From positions 372,001-436,000 of the forward strand of contig JAPMXV010000045.1 of NCBI GenBank assembly GCA_026936335.1: DNA of 64,000 nt, read 5' to 3'. Below are positions 34,491 to 44,600 of the stretch, one piece after another. Made by a program: the position numbers and the translations under genes. Source of the stretch: Mantamonas sphyraenae. Lineage: Eukaryota; CRuMs; Mantamonadidae. The notes beneath the pieces are model-generated. The model saw only the letters and a program-made list of their open reading frames with translations. It was not told the DNA's origin and did not search any database. Numbering within the stretch: position 1 is the stretch's first letter; each line of letters starts with the position of its first letter.

Positions 34491-34560
34491 GCTGTGTGGT
34501 TGGAGCCTGGGGGTGGAGGGATTTCGTTGCGTCGCCCGTCGCACTCTCTCGAGATCGCAC

Positions 34561-36998
34561 TCATCGCTTCTTCTTCACCAGACTCTTCTTGATCTTTTGC
34601 TTCTTCACCTTCTTTGGCAACTTGTTCTTTCGCCGCTCTCGGTTGTACTCTTTGATCCACTTTTTCCACTCCTTCTTCGACATTGTCTTTTGCAGCTCTT
34701 CCAAGCTCAGTTCGTCGTCCTCCTCGCCCTCTTCATCCTCCTCCTCCTCTTCCTCTTCCTCCTCCTCCTCTTCTTCTGCCCCACCCTCGTTGCCCGCATT
34801 CCCTGCAATCAGTGCAGCAGCTGCGGCCGCGGCCGACGAGCTGCTTCCGCCGCTACTGCCTCCCATGCCTGGCAGCTTGAATCCACCCATGTCAAATCCC
34901 CCCGAGGCTTCCACCTGCTCTCTTTCGACCTCTTCTTCGGCCTCTTCTCCCTCCTCTTCCCCCTCGTCTTCCAGCAGTGTCGGCTGGCTGCTGATTCCAC
35001 TAAGATCGCTCTTCAACCCAGTCAGCGTCTGGTAAAAGATGTCTGCGTCCTGGCCCCGCTTCGCTTTGCGTTTATCCTCCTCCAGGTTGGCGATTTCTGT
35101 CATCGTGCGCGGAATGTACGCCTTTTGGAACACGTTTTCGTCCATACGATCCTGTGCGGTCAGCTCCCGGCTGGCGTTGATCTCCTGCACACGATCCAGG
35201 TACGCATCGATGTTTTCGCTCGTGATGTGCATGTCCACGATAAAGTCAAACAGCTGGCGCTTCGTCATGGGGTTCAGGCCCTGTTTGCGGAAGTAGTCGG
35301 TGATGTTGCCGATATCCATGCGCAGAAACTCGAGGGCATTCGGGTGGTCGTGTTCCACACTCTGCGACACGTCAATGATGTACAGTTGGCTCTTGTGGTA
35401 CAGCAGGTTGTACTCGGACAAGTCCCCGTGCACAAGCTTGCACTCCTGGTACATCCGCCGCATGTCCTTGATCAGCTGCATGTAGCACGTGCGCAGCTTC
35501 CTCTCGCTCAGTTGCACGTTCTTCAGTCGCGGCGACGGCCACCCGTCCTTTCCCAGGAACTCCATCATCATAACGTGCATGCGCAGAAACAGCGGCTTCG
35601 GCGACGGGATGCCCGCGTTGTACAGACGGTTCAGGTTTCGAAACTCTTTCTCCGCCCACACTTTGACCATTTTGCGCGGATTCGACTTGCTGTACCCGCT
35701 CTTGAACCGGTGTTCTCCCTGTACATACCGCTCACGGTCCTTGAACACCAGAATCGACGTCTTGTAGATCTTGATTGCAAACTCTCCGTTGATCCTCTCC
35801 ACATCTGAGTCCTTGAATTCTGTCTCTGCTTCTTCCTCTTGACCATCTCCTGACTTGTCCTTGCCCTTGTTCGTTTCTCCCGCTGCAACACCGTCCTCCT
35901 CCTCACCCACCCCGTCCACAACTACCTCCTCCACTTGGCCGTCTCCCTGCCCGTCCTCTGCCCCGTCACCACCATCCTCCTCTTCCCCGTCCTCTTGCTT
36001 CTTGCCCTTGGCCTTGCTCTGCAGCCGAGCCTTGCGGTTCTGCCGCTGCTCTTCCATGTCTGCCTGAAGGGCGGCTGCAAAATTGCCTGTGCCGCACGCG
36101 TAGTACACGTTTGCTTCCTTGCCTGTGCTGATGCACCCGTTGATTTCGTCCACAATGCCTCGGTTGATCATTTTAAACAAGATCATTCGTGTGCGCGGAT
36201 CCAGCACTTGTTCAGCCGTCGCTCGGTCTGCCTTTTCCTTGACCCGCATCCTCTGCGTTTGTGACTTTTTTTCGCTCTCACGCACACTGTTGGCCACCAT
36301 GTGGGACATCCGCGGCGCATCCAGGTTCACCTTGCTGCCGAAGCGTGACAACCGGTCTTGCTCTGCCATATCTATGTGCACGCCAGCCATCCGTCGCACG
36401 TCCACACCCCCCACACAGTCCCCAGTGTTAGTTCACTCGAAAGGCCACACTGAATCTTGCCCAACCCCTCCTCCTGCCCGCACTTACCGCCATACTCCTT
36501 CTTGGAAATGCGCACCTGCGCATTCACCCCGCCCCCAGCGTTGCTGTTGCGCGACCCACCGCCCACCAGGGATTGGTACCGCTTTGTGATGTCCCCTCCA
36601 CTCTCTGCAAGCATCCCGTCCAAGTCCCATCCCTCTCCTTCGCCACCGTCGTCCTCCTCGTCGTCGTCCAAGTGCGTCCATTCTCGCTCGTCGTACTCCA
36701 GGCCCGGGTGGAGCACGTACTCCTTGTCTGCTTGCTGCTCCTTGCCCTCACCACCCTCCTCGTCCTCTCGCCACTTTGCATCTGCATCCATCACCACTCG
36801 CGAATACTCCTCCAGGTTCTCCGCCGTCACAAGATCTGCAGGGCGGATTTGGATCGTCTCGGCCTCCGTCACCTCAAACACCTTCTTCCCTCCCTGTTGG
36901 CCCTCCCCATCGTGAGATCCCAGCTGAGTCACGCGGAATCCACTTGTGTCCACCTGTTGTTGGTCCTCCTCCTCTTCGTCTGCGTCCACAAACTGCAT
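34561..36998 (-). CDS. RIOK1: RIO1-type atypical kinase with an acidic insertion in the N-lobe
   Basis: RIO1 is an ATPase/kinase for late 40S ribosome maturation. Two exons, 36998-36488 and 36371-34561, give 773 residues; the intron has GTAAGT, a CTAAC branch site and an ATAG acceptor. Signatures: STGKEANVYYA (P-loop), EFAIKIYKTSILVFKDRERY (catalytic Lys), HRFKSGYSKSNPRKMVKVWAEKE (flexible loop), LVHGDLSEYNLLYH (catalytic Asp, Asn) and IIDVSQSVEHDHPNA (metal Asp). About 105 acidic, low-complexity residues are inserted between the P-loop strand and the catalytic Lys strand, where family members run straight through. The N-terminal acidic extension and Lys-rich C-terminal tail are family-typical. 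The Gly in HGDLS, usually Ala in RIO1, is a small deviation. Confidence 0.94.
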
Positions 36999-37128
36999 CC
37001 TGCGTTTCGGTGGCTTCCCCGCCGCACTGCTTCATCCACACCAACCCACCTGTTTTGTGCGTGCGCCCTCTGCGCACCATTTATCCCCACCCTTCCCCTC
37101 CTCTGCCTCCCGTCCATCCTTGTCCACA

Positions 37129-37971
37129 ATGAGCACCTGCTCCGTGTGCGACATTCGCTCCGAGCGGTTCATCGACGGCTGTGACGTCTCCCTCTGCATG
37201 GGCTACCACGCTTTCACCCTAACTGCCTTTCTCATCATGTTTCTGGTCGCCAGCTTCCTCCTGTATCGCGCGCTGCGTGTCTCTGGCCTGAAAGTGACCA
37301 GTGCGCGCGTCACCGTCTACTACACGGGCCTCATTGCTGGCTTTGCCCGTGCCATTGCCAGCATCCTGGGACTTGCACAATCCACAGACCTCGTTTCCGT
37401 CTCCCTCCTCACCGACATCTGCTCCATCGCCCTCATTCTCGGCCTCATCGACACCGTCTACATTTGGAGTCGGCTCCAGGTCTCCAAGAGTGGCACCACC
37501 AGCAAGGTCAGCCAGTTCTTCAAGTACTTTGCGGCCGCAGAGGGACTTCTCTGCTCCCTGGGCATGTTCCTCAAGATCCCTGGGCCGGGTACCGACGTGT
37601 TTGCCGTCGGCGACCTCCTGCTGTACATCATGCTCATCTTGGGACTCCTCATCTGCTTCTTGGCCATGTCTATTTACTCTGCGCGCCACCTTCGCAGGCG
37701 CATGGCCGGAGAGGCCTCCAAAGATCCGCAGGCGCGTGTCAAGGACGTCAACGTGGTGGCCTGCTTCATCGTTCTTGCCTACGCCGTCACCCTGGCCACC
37801 TTCAGCTCCAACATCCAGCGCGCCCCTCCCGGACCCTACATTACCCGGCAAACCATCTACCGTGTGTTTGAGATCATCCTCCTGCTCTGCGTTCTCGCTT
37901 CGTTTCGCCTCCTCGACAACGCAAACGCCAATCCCCACGGGGGTCCCAAGCGCGCGGGCGGCACAGTTTGA
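37129..37971 (+). CDS. Orphan seven-helix membrane protein, paralogue of the 25044-26085 gene
   Basis: Single exon, 280 residues, seven hydrophobic segments. It shares with the gene at 25044 a Cys-rich N terminus before TM1 (CSVCD...C...SLC), a TM3 opening VSVSLLTD, and the block YITRQTIYRVFE before TM7. Length and helix spacing are nearly equal. The other copy has one intron and this one has none, so the intron was gained or lost after duplication. Overall identity is low by eye, suggesting an old duplication. No known family is recognised. It is head to head with RIO1 (130-base gap). Confidence 0.8.
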   Translation: MSTCSVCDIRSERFIDGCDVSLCMGYHAFTLTAFLIMFLVASFLLYRALRVSGLKVTSARVTVYYTGLIAGFARAIASILGLAQSTDLVSVSLLTDICSIALILGLIDTVYIWSRLQVSKSGTTSKVSQFFKYFAAAEGLLCSLGMFLKIPGPGTDVFAVGDLLLYIMLILGLLICFLAMSIYSARHLRRRMAGEASKDPQARVKDVNVVACFIVLAYAVTLATFSSNIQRAPPGPYITRQTIYRVFEIILLLCVLASFRLLDNANANPHGGPKRAGGTV

Positions 37972-38050
37972 TGGATGGGAAAAAAAGATGGGAAAACATG
38001 CAACAACAATAGAGAATGGAATGAAAACAATCAAGTGTGCATTGCGTGTC

Positions 38051-41000
38051 TCATGCCCTCGTGGGAAGCACGTTGCGCTTTCGCACAGCCATCCACTTGC
38101 GCACCTCGTCAAGCCAGAACACACTACTGCTCACCAAGGTGATCCAGCACAGGTCACCCAGTGTCAAGGGCACTGTGTCAAACACGTACTGGAGGAAGGG
38201 CACGTAGATAACGAGCAACTGCATGACCACAGAGCCCACCGTGGCCCACAGGAAGAACACGTTGCTCGTCATGCTCAATTGGAATGCGCTGCGCTCCTCG
38301 CTTCGGCAGTTCAGCGCGTTGAACATTTGGAACATGACAAACGTGGTGAAGGCCACCGTCATGGCTCGCTTGTTGCTGAGATCGCCGTCTTCCGCCGCGT
38401 ACGAGTTGAGCTCGGAAAAGAACAGGGCCAAGGTGCCCACCAGCATGGCAACCGAAGACAGGGCCACGTTTCGCACCATGTTGCGGTCGATTACAGGCGA
38501 GTTTGGGTCCCGCGGCGGTCGGCGCATCACACTTTGGTCCAGCGGCTCCAGTCCAAGCGACTGTGCCGGCGGCCCGTCCATGATGATGTTCACCCACAGG
38601 ATCTGCGTCGGATTGAAAGGAATGGGCATGCCAAACACGGTGGCCAGCGTCACAATCGTCATGGCGGCGATGCTGGTGGTCAGCTGGAACCGCAGGAAAT
38701 TCTTGATGTTGCTAAAGATGCTCTTGCCCTCTTCGATGGCTGCAATGATGGTGGCAAAGTTGTCGTCCACCAGAATCATCTCGGAGGCTTCTTTGGCAAC
38801 GTCCGACCCAGCCATTCCCATGCAGATGCCAATATCGGCCATCTTCAGCGCGGGTGCGTCGTTCACGCCATCTCCAGTCATGGCTACGACGTGCCCCAGC
38901 TCCTTGTACATCTCCACAATCTTCATCTTGTGTTGCGGCGACACCCGGTAGAACACACTGGTGGTGTTGACGCGCATCTTGAGTTCCTGTCCGCTCAACT
39001 TTTCCAACTCGGGCCCACTCAAGCATGCATCGTGACGCTGCACAGGCAGGTTCAGGCTGCTTGCCACTGCCATGGCTGTCTCTTTGGCATCTCCTGTGAT
39101 CATTGCCACCTTGACACCGCTCAAGCGAGCAATGTCGATGGCCTCGCGCACCCCTTCTTTCGGCGGATCCATGATGCCTGCCAAACCCACAAAGGTCAGA
39201 GAGTTGAGCGAGCTGCCGTACGCCATGGCCACCACACGCAATGCAGCGTCGCCCATCTGCTTGGCCACCGTCAGCACCTGCTCCACTCGCTCCTTGGTCA
39301 TGCGCTGCTTGTGAGTCGTCGAGCTAAACGCACCCTCCTGCGTGTTGTCCGACTCGCAGTAAAAGTTGCACTTTTCCAACACCTTTTCCGTGGCACCTTT
39401 CACATAGTACAGCCGCTCGTTTTGTCCCGTGTCGCCCTTGTTTGCGTACAGATTGTCCACGCCGTGGCTGCTACTTCCTCCCGCCCCGGCACCTGTCCCT
39501 GTGCTCTCGCAGCGCACAGCCATCCACTTTTGGATGGAATCAAAGGGGATCTCTTCGATGCGAGGGTGCGAGTCGCGCAGATCGGGAAGGCCAGCCTTGC
39601 GAGCCACGCACACGAGGGCGCCTTCCGTTGGCAGACCCACAAGCGAGTTGTTGCCTTCATTGGTCGGCTCGGCGGACAACTGGGCGTTGTTGCACAGCAG
39701 ACCGATGCGCAACAGCGTCGACAAGTGTGCGTCCTCCTTCGGATACACACTCTTGCCGTTGAGTTGGAACTCGCCCTGGTGCCACTCGTACCCGACACCA
39801 GTGACGTCGTACACATGCGACGTGTACAGCTTGGTCACAGTCATGGCGTTTTGCGTCAGGGTGCCCGTCTTGTCGGAGCAGATGATGGTTGTTGAACCAA
39901 GCGCCTCCACAGCAGGGAGCTTGCGCACAATGGCACGTCGTTTGGCCATGCGGGTAACACCCAGCGCAAGCGTCACCGTAACGACAATAGGAAGACCCTC
40001 AGGAATGGCAGCGACAGCGAGCGACACGCCGACAATAAACATGTCAAAAGCGCTCTTGCCCTGCAGTGAGCCGAGCACAAAGATGACGGCCACAATGGCA
40101 AAGGCAAACATGGACAGCTGCCTTCCCAGCTCCTCCATTTTGCGCTGGAGCGGTGTCTTGCGCTCGTCCATGTTCTTGAGCATGTCCGAGATTTGGCCGA
40201 GCTGTGTGCGTCCTCCAATGGCCACCACCACGCCGAGGCCCCGGCCAGAGATGACGGCGGAGCCCATGTAGGCCATGTTTGTGTGTTCATGGATGGAGCC
40301 CGTGGACAGGTCGCCGTAGTGAGGTGCAGAGGCGGACGAAGCATCCCGTGCTGGGTCCCCTGCGGCAAGTCCGTTGGCGGACGCCGCAGACGAAGAGGAT
40401 GCAGAGGACGACGAGTTGCCTTGCATGAGTTGGACGCTGTACAGCGAGTGGCTGACCTTGGACACGGGTGTGGACTCGCCGGTGAGGAGCGACTCGTCAA
40501 TGTGCAGCTGGACGGCTTCCACGAGACGGACGTCTGCAGGGACGTGGTCTCCGACGTTGAGGACGACCATGTCACCACACACGACGTTTTCGCTTGTGAT
40601 TTCCACCATGCGGCCCTCGCGGATGACCTTGCAGGTGTGCGGAGCAAGCTTTTTCAGCGCCTCGACACTGCGTTCGCTGCTGTACTCCTGGTAGAAGCCG
40701 ACAATGTTGACCAGCAGCACGGCGACAAGGATGCCAATGGCGTCGGCGACCTGGCCAATGAAGATGGAAATGGCCGCCGAGGCCAGCAGCAGCAGAATGA
40801 GGGGTTCTTTGAAGGTCTCCAAAAACTGGAGCCAGATGGGGTCCTGCTCGTCTTCCTCCATCTCATTCTTGCCAAACTGCTTCTGCCGGAGAGTGACCTG
40901 TGCATGACAGTGTGTCCATGAGGGTGTGAAAGCGTGTGAGCAAATGCGCGCTCACGGCACCGTGTGTGTCGCTGTGTGGGCAGTGCTTTTGCCGCCGAGT

Positions 41001-41357
41001 CCGACTCTCCGGAATGTTTGACGGGACGCGTTGCTGGCCACGGCCCTGGGGTTTCGGAACGCGAGGACGGCAGGGGGGATGGGAAGACGCGGGCAAAGCG
41101 TCCTCATCGCATGCTCTCGGGTCTGGCTTTTTTGTTTGCTCGGATACGCTTGCACACGTGTTGAGAACAAGCCCGTGTGGTGAGCTGGGGCGAATGGGCG
41201 GATGACGTACCTGACTCTCCGAGAGGCCAAATTCGGCCGAGGTGTCTAGCTGGTGCAACAGCTCGTCAGCCTCCATCACAGGTGCATCTGCATACACCGT
41301 GTCGTGGTGCAAGCCCACAGACGCAGCCACAGACGCTCCTCCATCCACTTCGATCAT
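38051..41357 (-). CDS. ATP2C: Secretory-pathway Ca2+/Mn2+-ATPase (SPCA/PMR1 type, P2A)
   Basis: This pump loads Ca2+ and Mn2+ into Golgi-type compartments. Two exons, 41357-41211 and 40897-38051, joined in phase 0, give 997 residues. Landmarks: LTGES (actuator), AAIPEGLPIVVTVTLALGV (M4 ion site), CSDKTGTLTQN (phosphorylated Asp), TGDGVNDAPALKMADIGICM (hinge) and WVNIIMDGPPAQSLGLEP (M6). The M4 and M6 blocks match SPCA rather than SERCA or plasma-membrane pumps, and no calmodulin-binding tail is present. An extra Ser/Ala-rich loop of about 40 residues follows LTGES. ATG 41357 starts MIEVDGG; earlier in-frame sequence is not family-like. It is transcribed in the same direction as the Fanzor-like gene upstream, with 336 bases between. 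Confidence 0.95.
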
Positions 41358-41540
41358 CGCTCGAGTGAGTTTCTTGCGTCCATCTGCGCATGTTGCCAAA
41401 CTCGACCCCACTCGTGCGTGGGAACACAGTGTTCGCGCCGTCGTTGCAGCTCCAAGGCACACCGACGGGCCACAGCAATGCAACCGCTGATGATGGGCGG
41501 CGTTCCGAAAGACGCGCTGCTGCGGACACCTGAACAGGTC

Positions 41541-41620
41541 TTTGCGACCGACCGTGAACACTGCTGTGCTTTGTTGAAAAACAATAGAAATCCATCCTTT
41601 CGATGGTAGTCGGTCGCAAA
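41541..41620 (-). ncRNA. Candidate structured RNA (nested hairpins) 3' of the Fanzor-like gene
   Basis: A perfect 12-base inverted repeat, TTTGCGACCGAC at 41541-41552 and GTCGGTCGCAAA at 41609-41620, encloses 56 bases. Inside lies a second short hairpin, CCATC-CTTTC-GATGG (about 41592-41606). It is 73 bases downstream of the Fanzor-like stop codon on its coding strand. Fanzor omega-RNAs are normally encoded overlapping or just beyond the 3' end of the nuclease gene, so this is the natural candidate. It could instead be a transcription end hairpin or a regulatory palindrome of the SPCA promoter. Transcription is not shown. Confidence 0.45.
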
Positions 41621-41693
41621 TCCCTGCCGTCACCCGCCCGTCGCCCCGCCCGCCTTTATTCTGTGTTGTTTTGTGCGATTGTGCGATTCTCTC

Positions 41694-44600
41694 TTACTTC
41701 TTGCGCAGTGCCGCCCGTTGCTTCCGCCACCTCCTCGATGACAGCTTTGTGTGAGTCTTCCTGTCCACGCCCGATATGGCCACCACCAACAGAGTGGCGA
41801 TGGTCACCGCAGCGTCCGTATCTTTGTGCTGCGCCCATCGGCCGCAGCGTGCGCAGTCCCAAAACCGCCGGCTACACCCTCGTCTAGTGTACGACTTGGG
41901 ACTCAGGGTCACCTGGTGTCCACACTCACGGCACAGAGCAGATGTGTACGCCTCGCGTGTGACCACGACAGTGTGGGTGCGGCTAAGGTGCCTCTTCACA
42001 TCCGCCAGAGGCACCCGGGCACTAAACCGTCCATTCCCAAAGGCAATCAGGGACCGCTGTTGCGACAGGCGGTCGATGTCAGAGATGGACGCCGAAATTC
42101 CAGCAAGGTACCGGTTGCGGAGCTTGCGGAGCTCGTAATGATGCGCATCCACGAGGTTCTTGTCTGGTTTTGCAAACTCCTTGCGCTTCGCGTCGTTCAG
42201 GGTCTTCAATGTGGGTGTAGATGATGATGATGATCGTGCGCTAGATCGCAGCGTACGTCGGCAGGATGAGGAGGAGGATGAGGATGAGGAGGATGATGAT
42301 GTGCAGCTCGTGGCTGCAGTGGATGCGCCGCGGGAAAGGGCTTTCTCCCGCTGCCGCAACGAGCTCGTGCGCAACATGTGCCTGTAGGATGGGGTCGGAA
42401 GTGGAAAGTACACACCTGCTTGGACATGAATATCGCCATCCACGATGCTAGCTGTCATCTGCTCGTGGTAGAATACTGCTACCACGGAGCAGTTGTCGAC
42501 GTTTGGGTCGATGCCAATCACGGGCCTCCCTGATGACCACAGTTCGGTACCACTCTGTGTGCGTGCCACCTGCTTGTCCGACTCGTACAACTCGCCTGTG
42601 TGTCGCGGATTGGAATCCCGTTTCACCGGCAGTTGGCAGATCGCTGTGACGATTTCCATAACGGTGCGTTTTCCCTCGCGCGTAGCCACCTCCGGTGCTC
42701 CGGATTCCATGAACCATTCTTCCAGCTTCTCCATCGCCTTGTCTTGGTAGGCTTGGTAGAACAAGCTGACGATGTGTTCCAAGTGGTAGAACGACAGGTT
42801 TGTGCGCGGTCGTTTGTCGTCAGCGTTGCACCCAACACGCACACAGGCCACACGCAACTTCTCGTCAATGTCAGAGGCTGCTACGCAACCAGTGGCACCG
42901 TTCAACTTGCGACGGCGCCCCACGGCCAGAGGATGGGGTGCGTATACGTGCTGAGCCAGCGTCGTCCCGTCATTGCCGCCCACAACCACGCCTTGCCCGC
43001 GTTTCTCTGCTCCTGAGTCTGCTCCCCACAGCCCGGGTAGAAGAAGCAGCGAGATCCCGTTCGCCAGGTGTGGTGCGTGTTCCTCCCACGCATCGACGGA
43101 GTGGACAAAGCCGTGGTGCGAATGCGTGCGCAGCCTCTCCAGCGCTTGCTGCGATGCCTTGCACAGTACACCTGGATTCTCGACAATCAACCTGTTCAAC
43201 ACTGGTGTCAGCTCTCTGGTTGTCTTGCCACTCGGAAGGGCCGTCTTGATCTTTTCGGCTGCCGTCTTGCTCGTCTTGCTCTCCACATCCGTTTTTACAT
43301 CGTCAGCGAGATGCTCAACCATACTCCGTGCTGTTTGGCACAGTTTAAGCTTGAGGTCATAGCCAGAAATGGGCACTGTGCAGCGTGCTGTGGCCTTGGG
43401 TCTGGGGACGATCTGTCGATCGTTTTTTGCTTGCGCTCGTTCGATGTGCAGGAGGTGCGTGTATGAAGCGATTCGACGAAGCTTTTGCTCATCTGTTGTG
43501 GGTTTAACGAGCAGCGGCGATTCGTTGATCACAGGCTCCAGGAGGTTCCGGAGGGGTTGCACTTGAGTTCTCCAACCGACCGCGTCATGTGGCTGTGCAT
43601 CCTCACTGTCCTCGTCGCTGTCCATGAGCTCATCTCCTTCGTCTTCGTCCTCTTTCGTATCCTCGAGCGCGTCCTGGTCATCCTGTTCCTCATCCTGGTC
43701 CTCATCCTGGTCCTCAAGCTTGCTCGAGTTCCTCCATGCTGTGACACTCATGCCCACTGCGTACGCGCACGCCACATCTAGCATTGTCTTGGGCAGCTGT
43801 GTGGCACTGCTGACCATTCGTTTGACACTGCTTCTCCAGTGCCGTGTTGCCAAAGTCCACTCTTGGAAAAGCTCTCTGAAGTGCTGCTTTTGGCTTGCTT
43901 TCCTCGGCTTTGTGGACAGCAGCGATACAATCTCCTCGTATTGTTGTTCTGGATCCAGATCAAGGTACTGTTGGTTCTCCACAGCCAACACTGCGTCGTC
44001 GTACACCTCCTCCCGCTTGCCCTCCACATTGCGATGGGGTGTTGTCAGCGACATGGTCATCTTCTCCAACAACTCCTCCGGCATCCTGGGGTCGGCACAG
44101 CTGCTAATGGAACCCCGGGCCACTGTAGTCGTGGCTCCCGTGAGCTGCATCACACGTTCAACTCCGCCCCGCCCGTGGCCATCATGTACACCGAACAAGT
44201 CGCCCAGAGCATCTTGCTCCCTAGGATGCGTGGCAAACAGCTCCGCCACACGCTTCCCCAGCGTCAAATACTCCTGCGTCTCCTTCTCTTTTGCCCTCTC
44301 AATCTTTTCCGCATCGTCGTCGTTGGTACCGCTGTCGCTGACGTAGCATACGTCCTTTCCGCACAGCATCTGAGCCAGTTTACCCTTCAGACACTTTTTC
44401 TTCGCTAGCTTGGTCAGCATCACGTCGCAAATGGCGTCCGGGTTTTCTTGGTCCTCGTCGCCGTCTCCGGAAAGGCCATCTCCGGTCCTTGCCTCCCTCA
44501 GGCTTTCCCTGAGTGCTTCCACACGGTTTTCAAACTCATCCATCGTAAGCGCCTCCGCCTCAGCTTTAGCTTCGTCGACAAGGGTTTTCAGCTCTTCCTG

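Noticed and set aside
42205..42310. Poly-Ser tract as evidence that the Fanzor frame is false
   Set aside because: The RuvC and zinc motifs flank it in the same frame, and similar low-complexity inserts occur in other genes of the window.
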